The notes under the pieces: model-generated
The model's database searches: none
What the model was told of the DNA's origin: nothing
Seen by the model: only the letters and a program-made list of their open reading frames with translations
Position numbers and translations under genes: made by a program
In this document: positions 47,124 to 59,700 of the stretch, piece by piece
How the letters are laid out: every line of letters starts with the position of its first letter
Numbering within the stretch: position 1 is the stretch's first letter
NCBI GenBank assembly: GCA_033060915.1
Contig: CM065383.1
Location: 14,228,501 to 14,292,500, forward strand
From: Euryodendron excelsum
Taxonomy: Eukaryota; Streptophyta; Magnoliopsida; Ericales; Pentaphylacaceae
Direction: 5' to 3'
DNA: 64,000 nucleotides

Positions 47124-48829
47124 GTTAAAGTGAAATGTCATCACTCAACCACTTTTTCTATATAATTGTTTTGTTTGTATAGTATTACTCTTGATTATGT
47201 CCCAATCTTATTATGAGTGCAAATTCCTATATGACTAAGCAGTGGTAGGTTAAATTGTTTGGTGCTGCTTCGTGATTTTTGCTGCCAAAAATATGGAAAG
47301 GAGAGGTCGAAATTAATTAATTTAATGAGTTATGGTTAAGCAACTAAACTAATCATTTGCCACCACTTCATAAAATTCTATTACCTCTTCCTTTTTAAGA
47401 GCTCAGAAATTTGGATCATGCCATTGCTAATAGTAGAAATGAGATGACCTCTTAAACTATATATTAATAATGAAACCTAGCTAACTTGTGCCCACATTAG
47501 GATGGTTGGTGAGCCAAACTTAACGAGAACTGTCCTTGGATATATAGTTCATCCAATGAATTAAACATTTGATCCCAAAGCATTATAAAATTATGGAACT
47601 GGTTTTTGGGTATGCCTAATCAGCCACCACACCTTAAAACTGCAATTAATCTCTATGACAAGAAAATATTGGGTACAACGGTATTAATAATATATAGTCT
47701 CCTAATCATCTTGTTTTAAGTAAAAAATTTTAAACTCAACCTTCTTAATGATTAGGATTTACCTCATTACGTGGCTATAGTTTATTGACTTGTTATACTA
47801 CATCAATATAATAACTCAATATAATAACGTGGTACTACCATAATATTCAATATTTACTCATCTATGAGAGCATTACCTTAAAATTTGGCTTCTCTCCAGT
47901 TCTAGTGAGAAGTGAAAATCTCAGGTTCAATAAAAATATAAAATCAACGGGTGTAAAAGAGTCATATTTTGGTGCATGATTTAAAGGCTTCAAAATCATA
48001 GCAGACTGGTAATTTGTAAATTATTCGGTGAAGTCTTTATACATCGTTAAATTTTAGTGATGCGGTGAAGTCTTACACATCTTTAATTTCGGCTAGCACT
48101 GGGGAGAGGACACTTCCACAAAACTGTGATTGCATGAGTTGGACTAGATCAAAGTTTTCAGAACGACACACAAAAGACATTTGAAAGACAAAATTTTGAC
48201 AAATTATTCGGTCCTACTACCTCAGTACTCCTCCTCCTTTCACAATGAAGTGAATTTCAAATAAATCTATCAGATCCACCGAGTAGATGGGGAACCTATC
48301 GTATTGGGAGAGGAGAAAGCCTCCTCACCTTGAAGTGGGTATCGAACACAACCGCCGAACCCAGTATATTATGGAGAAAAATGTTAGTTTTATAAAAATT
48401 TCATATGGAAAAGCTCACCGAATCGAATGACATTAAAATTATGAAATAAATGCAGATATTTTGATTGAAAATGTAATGATCATAGTAAATCATATCATTT
48501 TATATAAAAATTTTGATAGTATAACAGGCCCCTATTACGAAAGTAGAAAAATGAGTGACTAAATACTAGAAGGACCGAATAATTTCTCCGAAATTTGTGA
48601 CATTCTGTAATATGTACCAACAAAAGTCCACGTAAGCACATGCGGTGGAGAGTAGGGAGTGCAGTTGATCAAAAATCAAACAACCCCGTAGTATACAGTA
48701 ATTATCCTAAAGTCATCAATTAACAAACGTAAATATGACAAACTGACAACTAAGCAAGATTTCGTGCAAGAAAACGCAAAGTCAGGTACATAATGTGGCT
48801 TCCGTCAGGGCATGTGTCCAACTGGGTAA

Positions 48830-48861
<32 letters not shown>

Positions 48862-49856
48862 TGTTTTTTTTCTTTTCTTTTAGCATTTAGAAATTTTTAA
48901 AGTTATAACTTGCATGTAATTCAACTAATTCATTCTTTGCGTAACTCAACTAATTCTTTCTTAGCTTCAATTAAAGACAAACCATTCATTGAGCAAATTT
49001 TTTAGGGCTTATTTTGATTAGTAATGCAAATACACTGTCAAATATTAAAACAAACTCTCCAAATTTATGACTAACCTTTCCTTAAGTAATCTTACAACAT
49101 CAAAAGGAGAATCATGTGTCAAGTTAAAGGAATCTTATTTATTTGAACCCAGGGTACTGAAAGGAAAATGAAAAAAAAAATGTGGATGGGAAAAAAGTAT
49201 CAATTTAAAAGGATCAATTTTTGTTCAATTTAAAATTTATTTGAAAGCATTATAGTAAGAGAAATGCAGAATTAAGAGATTATTATGGAACTCCAATAAT
49301 TAACTTTTATTTTTTTATCTATTTGGATTTTCTCACTAACAAACTTTCATTGTTTGATATATAAAAATATCGAAGTTTCATCCTAAACGTTTAACAATAT
49401 TATGTTAGTTTAATTTTAATACAGTGTTAGAGGTTTTTTTAATTTTTACATATGCAAAATATCAAAATATAATATGTATTTTTTAAAATTTAAGTACAAA
49501 ATTAAAAAATAATAGTACTGATTGACACAAGTGACATTTTAATGACGCTTATGTAAAAGTAATGCATTAATATTAAACTCGTATTAACTATATATGTGCT
49601 TATTGAAGTTGTTGTGTACTACCCTTCTCTCTCTCTCTATATGTATGTAATAAATAAAAAAAACTTATTGAAGTTGTTGTGTACAACCTTTTTCTCTCTA
49701 TATATACATATATAATAAATAAATAAGAGAAAGAAGAAGAAGAAGGTGAGTGAGAATCAATAGGTACAACCGTGCGTGTGCCACTTGTATTAAGTAACGC
49801 TCACATTAAATGGCCAAGCGATAACAACCCAACACCAACCCTCTCATTCCCTTCAG
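47124..49856. other. Intergenic DNA upstream of the hydrolase gene
   Basis: AT-rich, without recognisable coding sequence. It has an ATT microsatellite at 48831-48861, and a duplicated CTTATTGAAGTTGTTGTGTAC segment about 67 bp apart near 49598 and 49665, each followed by a CTCTCTCTATAT block. The last part probably includes promoter sequence of the hydrolase gene. Confidence 0.55.
48831..48861 (+). repeat. ATT microsatellite
   Basis: About ten uninterrupted ATT units in intergenic DNA. Confidence 0.9.
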
Positions 49857-49914
49857 TTTATATATATATATATATATATATGCTCTTCTACTCAGTGCCT
49901 CAATCAACACATTC

Positions 49915-49920
<6 letters not shown>

Positions 49921-49954
<34 letters not shown>
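49921..49954 (+). repeat. CT microsatellite in the leader of the hydrolase gene
   Basis: Seventeen TC units end 30 bases before the ATG at 49985. A TA repeat lies just upstream at about 49857-49881. CT tracts in 5' leaders are common in plant genes. Confidence 0.9.
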
Positions 49955-49959
<5 letters not shown>

Positions 49960-49984
49960 CACACACTCACTCAGACAGAGAGAG

Positions 49985-52900
49985 ATGGTGAACCTGGTAG
50001 CAGCTCAGAAGCCGTTGTTGCATGGGCTGATGAAGATGGCTGGGGTGGTTCCCCAGTCGCTAGAGATCGAGCCAGGAACAGTCATGAACTTTTGGGTGCC
50101 TTTAGAAACCATCAAGAAACCCAAAAAAACCAAAGAAACTACAACCACCCAGGCCGCCAAGAAACCCAAACCAAACAAACCGGTGGTAGTCCTTGTCCAC
50201 GGCTTCTCCTCCGAGGGCATCGTGACGTGGCAGTTCCAGGTCGGTTCTCTGACCAAAAAGTACGCCGTTTACGTGCCGGACCTCCTCTTTTTCGGCGGCT
50301 CGATCACCGACAGCCCCGATCGGTCGCCGGCGTTCCAGGCAGAGTGTCTGAGGAAGGGACTGAGAAAGTTGGGGGTGGAGAAGTGTACGGTGGTTGCGTT
50401 CAGCTACGGCGGAATGGTGGCGTTCAAGATGGCGGAGCTTTACCCGGAGTTGGTTGAGGGATTGGTGGTGTCCGGCTCGATCCTGGCCATGACTGACTCG
50501 ATCAGCCAAGCGACGGTTCAGAGCCTTGGGTTCACTTCTTCTTCGGAGCTGTTGCTGCCTACCTCTGTGAAGGGTCTGAAGGCTCTTTTATCAGTTGCTG
50601 CTTACAAAAAGCTCTGGTTCCCCGATAGACTCCACAAGGATTTCCTTGAGGTTTGTTACTGTTAATATACTCGGGTTTTTCATTTTTAAACCTCGCTAGG
50701 TAATGACTAATTTTTTAGACAAAGATTAAGAGTGGTCACCAATTAACTATTAATTATAATAATATCACTGTTATATTATTTTAATAATAAATTTTGTATA
50801 ATATTACATTTAAAAAAATCATGTTTGGCACGTGTCCCTAGCATTTGCCAAAGCTTATTAGTTAGAAAAACTCGTCACGTCTTTAGAGCCTTTGCTGTAA
50901 GGAGGAGACTAACGCTCCAATTCGAATTTGAATTTTCGGTGAGAAAAAAAAAAAAAAAAAAAAACATAAAAGAAAAGAGTACAAAATAAAATAATATTAT
51001 TATCCTATTTTCGTTTACTGTTTTTGTTCTTTTTCTTTTCTTTTCTCACTAAAAGTTTGAGTTTCAAACTGAACATAAGATAAATTCTTCGGTGTTTTGG
51101 AAAACTCTACTCTTACTGGTGCGAGAGTGGGTTTTTTTTGTTAAATTCTATAATATTTTTATGCTTTGGAAATTGTGCTTATATTAAAATGGATTTAATT
51201 TAAAGTCACTTTAATAGGTGTTTTGCTTCAAAGTTAAAGTTATAGAATGAAGACTTCTGCATCATTTCCTATTGATTTTTTGTAAAGTTTTTTATTTGTA
51301 TATCATTATTCTTTTTATACTTTAATTGCAACATGAAACGAGAACTATTAAGGATAAGGTAGCAAATTTTGATCCACTGTGGATTTAAACTATAATATTC
51401 TAGTTCAATGAACTTACAAGCTGGCTTACTTATTTATCTTATTATATTTCTACTATTTTTATGGGTTTATGGTAATAAGAAAAAGAGTAAAAAAATACCA
51501 CTTAAAAACCATAAACTGTATAAAAAAATTTTAATTTGGTTGAAAATTAATAAATCTAAAAAAATAGTTAAATAATGCTTGTAAAAAGGCTGATCCACCT
51601 TCCAAAAAAAAAAGTGGCTAATCCAAACAAGTTTGAGATTTTATTGGTAAAATTGAGTTTTATGTGACAATACAGGTACTCTACAGATTCAAAATTTTCA
51701 CCATATGCTCTTGGCAATTCTCTCCACAATCTCCAATAGAACTTTCACCATCAGTTAGACAATTAGTATCAAACTTGACGAACAAATACACAAGTTAATT
51801 GAACGCTTCGGGCTTGCGTGGCTACCTAATGACGGCAAGGAAAATCTTTTATATTTCTTTAAGAGTTTAATTTTGATTCATTATAAATTTTTACACAAAC
51901 GATATCAAAACGCTACAGTGTCTTTATAAGATTTTAAGTAGAGCAAATTCTCATACATCTGTTTATACATGTTGGATTTTGGGTTGGACCAGACCAACGA
52001 ACCATACATTATTAACCCATTCATAATATATATACACTATGTATTGATGAGCCCAATCCCTTGACTGGAATAATACAATTGCTGTCAACTCTAGTCGCCC
52101 ATCAATAGTTGATGTCTCTTAAAGACTTGGTAGTTGTTGGCCTTAAAAGAAATTTATTGTACTTGTAGTTTGAGCAACGGCCTCATGGTTAAAACGTCAA
52201 CGATTTAGACTTATCTTTAAAATAAATAAAATGATGACAAATTTAGTGTGAGGACAAAAATACCCCACAAAAGAACACTATTTATTTTTATATAAAAGAG
52301 TAAAATTATCCTTTTAATATTTTATTTTGAAAAGATAAAATGATAAATATATCCTGTAACAAAATTACCATTAATTCTATCAATTTTTATATATTTTGTA
52401 ATTAAAGTCAAACCATAAAGGGGTTGAATGTTTACTTTTTAAATCATATAAATCACATGAAGTAATGTGATTTTTATTCAAAGAACAAAGCTTAATTACC
52501 ATATATATATATATATATATGTACATCATATATGAATGGACATCAATATCAATATGTATAAATGCTGTAATAGGCATCAAATCAAGGCCAAGAGTTCGAT
52601 TCTCCAAATTCCAACTTGCAGCAAGGTAGAGAAACACATTGGTGGTAATACCGTAATACTAATATTGATTGATGACAGGTGATGTTCAACAACAGAGAGG
52701 AGAGAGGGGAGCTTCTGAAGGGTTTGGTGGTCAGCAACAAAGACGACACCATCCCCAATTTTCAACAGGTAATAAAAAATCAGCATACTGCATTAACAAC
52801 TTGGTACACAAAATTATTGTCTCTATTGTTCGACTCCTTGATGCATTTTTCTTTTTTGTGTAGAGAATACATCTCCTGTGGGGCGAGAATGATCAGATTT

Positions 52901-53201
52901 TCAAGCTAGAGCTTGCCCAGAACATGAAAGAGTAAGTACTTTTTTTTATCATACATCCAGGCCATGAGATTTCATAAATTCTGTTCATTTGTATAAACAG
53001 TCTTACCGAAAAAAGCACTAAGAATCAAATAATACTTACAAAGCTTTGCTCGACATGAATGCCAGGCAACTAGGAGACAAGGTAACACTTCAAGGGATAG
53101 AGAAGGCTGGTCACCTGGTTCATCTGGAACGGCCCTGCGTCTATAATAGATATCTCAAGCAATTCCTTGCTTCACTTCATGCTGATGAAGACCAAGAATG
53201 A
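49985..53201 (+). CDS. Alpha/beta-hydrolase fold protein (plant esterase/lipase-like)
   Basis: The four exons are 49985-50650, 52679-52768, 52864-52931 and 53066-53201, each bounded by GT...AG, giving 319 residues. The fold's landmarks are present: the oxyanion strand VVVLVHGF (residues 67-74), VPDLLFFGGS (97-106), the nucleophile elbow FSYGG with Ser140, Asp262 in WGENDQIF, and His291 in KAGHLVHLERP. The Ser-Asp-His triad is complete. Residues 43-66 are a Lys/Thr-rich insert before the first core strand. The substrate is not known; related plant proteins are annotated only as alpha/beta-hydrolases. No signal peptide is obvious. Intron 1 is 2.0 kb. An upstream in-frame extension through the leader is ruled out by its microsatellite content. 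Convergent with the transporter gene downstream. In Arabidopsis similar hydrolases lie next to HAN-like GATA genes (from memory), which fits the gene order here. Confidence 0.9.
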
Positions 53202-53517
53202 CCAATTCATCCACAAATTTCATTCTGCACTGTGTTAGCGGAAGCAGAAGCAGAACTGTTGTTCAGTGATTGTAAGGGGAAATGGAAATGCAGGCTTTAT
53301 TATTTACACTTTTAGTAAAAACTTGTAGCATTTTGTATGGTGGGGGAAGGCGTGTAATGAATTTGAATCGATCTCTTTTTTGTTTTTGCTAGTTTTTTGT
53401 TACCAAAAAAGGCAGCAAAACTACATATACACTATACAGTATACACACAATGCTTGGTAGATGATTAGTTACTTGAAGCCAGATCTAAGTAGATATGTCC
53501 TTGAACAAACAATGTCA

Positions 53518-53698
53518 TCATCTGAAGGACCATTGAATTTCCTCCAGGGATCTTCCTTTGGTCTCTGGGACAAAAAGTATCACAAACACCACGGTAAAAG
53601 CCGACACAATAGCATAGATGGTGAAGGTCCCTGTTGGAAGAGTTACTACAACGTCAGTATAAGATTACCACACAGACAAATTGTAAGTGCACGCGCTT

Positions 53699-53733
<35 letters not shown>

Positions 53734-56700
53734 ACCTCCACTGCTCCACCTCAAAAGTAAGTTTGCTGTCATTGTAACCAGCCATGAAGTCATCCAATTC
53801 AACAATGTTGCTACACTGCCAGCAAGGCCTTTAATATCTACAGGAAGAATCTGAGACAACCAATTCAGAAAGCATGAGCACTTGAAAGAAAGTGATTCAT
53901 GTAATTTACTTCGCAGTTTCCACACAAAAACGACGTGGTTCTGCAGGTGACCAAAGTCATCAGGTTCAATTTCTATGAAGACCTCTCTTAGATGCGTACT
54001 TGCCAGGTTGGTAAAAAACAGGTTAATCTACTTAAGATTTTTTGGGATGAAAAGGACCCACTAGTTCTGAGTCTGAATTTTTGGGCAAGTAGCTCAAATG
54101 TTCCTCAGTCCAAAAGAAATCGATGCACTCAAGCTTCTAGACATGATAAATTTAGCATTATTTGGCTAAAAACAAAGTTCAATTTTGCATACCTCAGACA
54201 TTATAATCCAAGGAATGGCTCCAACTCCCAAAGAGAAGGCAATCACAAAAGCCTGGACAGAAACAGTTAAAATCCTTTGAAGTTTAAGATGCAGCCACCA
54301 AAAAAGTGAAAATATAGATAAATTGAAAGAAAACAAATGCTGTAAATAAAAATTATACTTAATGTCACTTATAAAAAAAAAAAAAATTATACTAAAAAGC
54401 CATGTATGAGCAATGCATACCACAAGTCCAACAAGTGACAGTATTCCCAAAGTGCTATGAAGGTGAGAATCTTGTGATACAGATTCCTGCTTCAGTGAAA
54501 ACAAAAGGAGGAAGATGAGGACAGCACAGGTCAGTGAGTAGTCTTAATATGGAAACACAGATTCTATAACTCTTAAAATGGATGGGTCAACAACTTTTAT
54601 CTAAAGAAATGGAAAACTTAAGAGGAACTAAAGCATTGCTGACCTTTAAATAAAATGCAATAGCGACGAGGAAGAGGCTGGCAGTCATTATGGATGAGGA
54701 TACCTGCACGAAGTATTTGCAGATTTGATACTTCGGTTATTTAGTGTTCTTTCTTGTAATTCAAGTAGATAATCAAATCTTAATTGAAAATTTGCTCAAA
54801 CCCACTATAAGAAGAAGCCTTCGACCAGCTTTGTCAATCAGCCACGTAGTAACCCCAGTGGCAATAACCTACGTCAATGACAGGCTGTGGTTACTTACCA
54901 GATTTGTTAGCACCTCAATGAACACAAAGTGGCAATAGTTTGCAATTACCTGAATAGCTCCAAGTCCAAATGTTGCAACGTTGCTGGATGAGACTCCTGT
55001 TCAAATTTGAGACAACAAAAGAGTCATCAAGCCCAAGTTTTGGAAAGGAAGCCACTTCCTAATTTCATAGCCAGTAAAGTACTAAGAGGAACCAGAGTTA
55101 AGACATTGATCCACTAAGCATTCAGACATCAAAAGAAAAAAGGAACAGATGCCTATATAAATAATCAAACTCAAATATCTGGAAGCCACTCCGCAAATTC
55201 ATTACCAATAGAGTAATGGACGAGTTGAATTCCATCATGTTTGGTCACAATATTCATATATAAAGAAACATCCATGTCATCGCATAGGGAGCTTTTTCAA
55301 GCAACCCATATTCCAACATAGATAGCAAAAAAGCTGAGATTAGAATGGGACACCAGCACTGTTTGCTTTAAGTGACACCTCATTGCATGAAGAGCTATTA
55401 GGAAAAAGCTGAAAAATGGTGGACTAATGTCACCTTTCATTCTACTGAAAGAACAAAGGGAACCTCAATGTAGCAAAAACTTCGGCTAAAAAAGCCACAA
55501 CCAAGTGTTGGTCCTGGAATTCTGGAGTGATCTCTTCATCACCCCCAATCCTCCTTTTTAGGGGGACTGGGAGCTGGAGGCAGCATAAGCACACACTCAA
55601 TATGAATAAACTACAATGCTGTCAAAAAGTCAACCTTCCACTGTCACACCGTTGAATTGTGTTTTAAATAAGAAGAGTTCAAAATGTGATCCCAGCAACT
55701 ATTATAGTGTGGAAGCCATGCCGACCTTACATCTTTAGGTGCGGTTTGAGCCTCCAAGCATCAAGCACTCACAAGGCACATGCCTCATATATTGAGGCCC
55801 ATCTTGTCCAAAAGGCTGCTGCACCTCAAAAAAAAAAAGCTAAAACTAACATATTTAAACCTCCAACCTAGCTAAATGTCCAAGTTGCAGTGAGAGTCTA
55901 AGGGATTGCTTTTTACATTTTCTTTCTATAAAAAAAAAATACCATTAGGGACAGTGAAGGGTTAAACGCTGTTGTTCCAAGCGTACTTACTCCATTACAC
56001 TCCAATTTTGCAGTATGAAGTGAAGGCTATAAATGAGTTCTCTATATGGCTTCCACTACGGATTTTTAAAAAACTTCAACATGTATTGTTCAACAATAAG
56101 GTACGTCTAAAAGACATTTGAAGTAACAATCCATATCAAAGACAAGAGTAGCCATAGCCATATCCGAGTTACTCCAATCTCACTTATTCCCACCAAAGTA
56201 CTGGCTGTCTAAGCTAGGTTAATTTGAATTGAGTGTGACCAAGACAAGCTGTAGGCTCTAAGTCTGTTCGAAGCTCAAAAAAGGCTAATAACCTCTCGAG
56301 GTAGTTGATACTGCAAGCCTGCAAAGGGTTGTATGGGCTATCAAATTTTGAGAAGGAAGTTCTTGCAGAAAAGGCATTTCAGCGCCAGATTTTTGGCATC
56401 ATATGCTTTCCCTTTGATGTACCAAGCTGCGCCAGTCGAATCTTATTTGTTTTTTAATTCAATTTCTTTGGTTCTTCTTGTAATTCAATGGTTCCTTCAG
56501 ATCTCAAAAGCAATTTTTCTTCTCTTGTTCATTTGCCGGAATAATTACTTTGAAGCTTTTGCGCTCCTCTCTGCTTACAAACCCACATATATACAGATGT
56601 ATGTATACACATATACGCATTTATCGGTGTCCTTTGCAATACACTTCCATGAGCATAGCTAGAATTGTCTTGTATAATAGCAGATCATCCCTTCCAAAAC

Positions 56701-59700
56701 TGCAATTCTGTGCCTCTAAATCTGAGTTTTGTAAGTCTTGTGGTTTTCTTTGTCTAAACCACGATACATTCATGATGGGACCTCAAATTACATTAACTAC
56801 AAGCACTTAAAAGCTCTATTCCCTTTTTTACATAACAGTTTACAGACTAGGGAAAACAAAAACATCATGAGAAAGTTCCTAAAGGGGAAACCCTTTTTTG
56901 CCAATCCCCATTCAGAAAGTTATGTACATGTCAATTATATCTTGAACCTAGTGGCAACTTGGGTGCTACAATGAAGTGGATGCCATGGTTGAAACCCCAT
57001 CACCTACATCTCTCTTCTTCCCCAAAAGTAAATAAAGGATATTATTAATATCACAGGCAAAACCAAGAAAAGCAAGTTATAGCTCCTTTTCACAACAAAG
57101 AAATAATTCCCAATAGCATTATTTAGATTTAAAAAAATCATTTCGACAACAGACTCCTTTATGTTTTAGTTTGTGCTGGACTTAAATGTTGCCGTTATTA
57201 ACAGTTCTTTAAAATTTCACCCTCCCACATGCAAATCAGCTTTCACCACCCTTTTGGCTGCATGTCTATATTGTCAGCATAATTAAACTAACTTTGAATT
57301 AAACATGAGAGTCCAACCATAAAATTTTACAAGAATGAGCAAACATTGAGACAGAGATTGTCATAGTAACAGTTTAGATTCGCCCTGGACCAATTCATCA
57401 TGGAAGCTGTATTCCTAGGCAACTATGTGGATGATTTATAAAAGAAGCACTCAAACAGTGATCTCTATTCACTAAGAAAAATATTACTCCTTAAGAGGAG
57501 AAATTGATGGGCTTCATAAAAGAACATGGTGGTGGATAGACATGTCAATGTTATCAAAGTAAGTTCATACCTAGAAGGGAAAACAATTGGAGGCAAAACA
57601 GGTTTGTAACCATTGCAAGCTTTAATTTGAACTACCTAAGTCGCCAGAAGCATGTTTGACAAAACAAGCTAATTAACTAAAGTCCTCCCTCAAAGATTAA
57701 GATTCAAGCTAAAGAGAACAAGGGAACAAAACCTGACAGGTCTTATCATGGCTGCAACAATATGTTTTGGAAACAAGGACCTTAAATTTTCACTCCAGTT
57801 ATACTCAATAAAGGTGGGCCCTTAATTGGCCTCCAGTCTTTTCAATAAATTTTCATTTTCATTTTGTCACAAAAAATTCAAACACGTTAAGGAACCTAAT
57901 TCCCATTAATCATTAACAATTATGCAACTACATTAGAAACAGACTTCAAATGAATTTAATTTAAAATTCATAGGGATAGGAGATGACTAAAAATTAATAA
58001 CATGAGTTTTATAAACCATTTTTAGAATTCCAAAGAATCATTAAGCAAACATCCTCACATCATCATGTAAAAGCAACAAAAATGGTTAAAATGAACACCC
58101 CCACCCCACCCCACCCCAAACCCCAAAACAACCCACCCCCCCAAAAAAAAAAAACAAAAAAAAAACAAAAACAAAGAAAACCACCCATCAAAAAAGAAAA
58201 TAATGAGAGAAACGAGGACCCATTTTCATTGGGCAGGGTGCGCTATTTTTGATAAGTAAAAATTACATCTCCTAGGATATGAGGACATGAAATGATTTTT
58301 AAGTATTCCAATTTTCTTCCTCCTACATCTCGAGGGAACATAAGTGCTTCACTTAATTTGAAATATCCAAGTCACTTGGAACATATAACAAGTTATAGTT
58401 TGGAACATCAAGTGTGCAGTGACTCCGTTCACTCTACCTTTGAAGGGCAAACTTGATGAACACTTCCAAAAGCATGTTTGACTCTGACACAACACAGATA
58501 TCTCTATCCCTCTATTTTTTTCACTAGTATATTACATTGTCAAAGGCTCAGCAGGAGGTGCTGCTGTATAACTCTATCCATCATACAATTTGTCTGACAT
58601 GGGAAATTGCAATGTTAACAAAAGAAAACCAACTGTAACTATCTAAAGCCTCAATGAACACTAATACAATAGTGAAAAAGTGAAAAAGTGAAAAAGTGAT
58701 GAACTAACCAGCAGATGCAAAGATGTTAGTGGAATAGAACAGAACCGCATTGATACCACTGAGTTGCTGAAGCACAAGTAATCCGATTCCTACCTGCAGT
58801 ATAATTGTCATTGAAGAAAAAAACATAAAATATAAAGAATTAAGCTCCTATATTCGTCCAGTTTCAATGACATAATTGTTAATATTGTAAAAGAGAAACC
58901 AGTAAATATTGCAAAAGAGAAACCAGTAAACCAATGTACCATCAAAGGATACCAATAACGTTTCTGCTTAAGATCGGCAAATCGAATGGTAGCTCTTTTG
59001 CTTGAAGATGCCACAGATCTCTATACAAAGCACATTCATAAGACACGATGGTAACAATGTAAAAACAGTCCAGAGAAACAACTAAAGGGTAAAAACGCTT
59101 CTAATCTAGAAAGTGAACGCTTAGAATCTGGCTAATGAATCAGTTGACGATAACCGTGCTGAATACGGTTGAATTGCAATAAACAAAATGGTAGCAGTTT
59201 AATTCAGTACCTTGATCTCATTCACTTCTACAGAAATATCTGTGTCAAATCCTCGTAAGACTTGCAAAGAGGTCTCAAAATCTTCCATTTTTCCCATTTT
59301 GGCCTAGATGTCATTATAAAAGATAGGAAATAAATCAGCATAATTAAGAATCCAGCAAAACCAAATTAAGATGATATTAAGTTCAGTACTTTACCAACCA
59401 ACGAGGAGATTCTGGTATGAAAAACAGACCAGGTATCAAAAGGGTGCAAGGCAAAATTCCTGCAAATGACGTGTAAAAAATCCTGGGTTTCAGATACTAT
59501 GTCAATTTATTTATTCAATATGTGTTGTCCAGTCAAACTGGGGCGACATCACGAGACATTAAATCATTTACGTCAACTTATTGCATGTCTCATTATGGGG
59601 CCACAGCCAAACATGTTTGTTGGTACATATCCAACTAGACCTGTCATACACATATTCAATACCTATCTCAAGTGTCAAGTGTCAAACATGGATACTTCAC

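Noticed and set aside
49772..49984. Upstream extension of the hydrolase frame
   Set aside because: It reads through TA and CT microsatellites without a plausible signal sequence; the family usually starts close to the MVNL... segment.
54997..58708. Hidden gene inside transporter intron 11
   Set aside because: Open frames are at most 109 codons, with no motif and no consistent splice sites; I see nothing beyond ordinary intron sequence.
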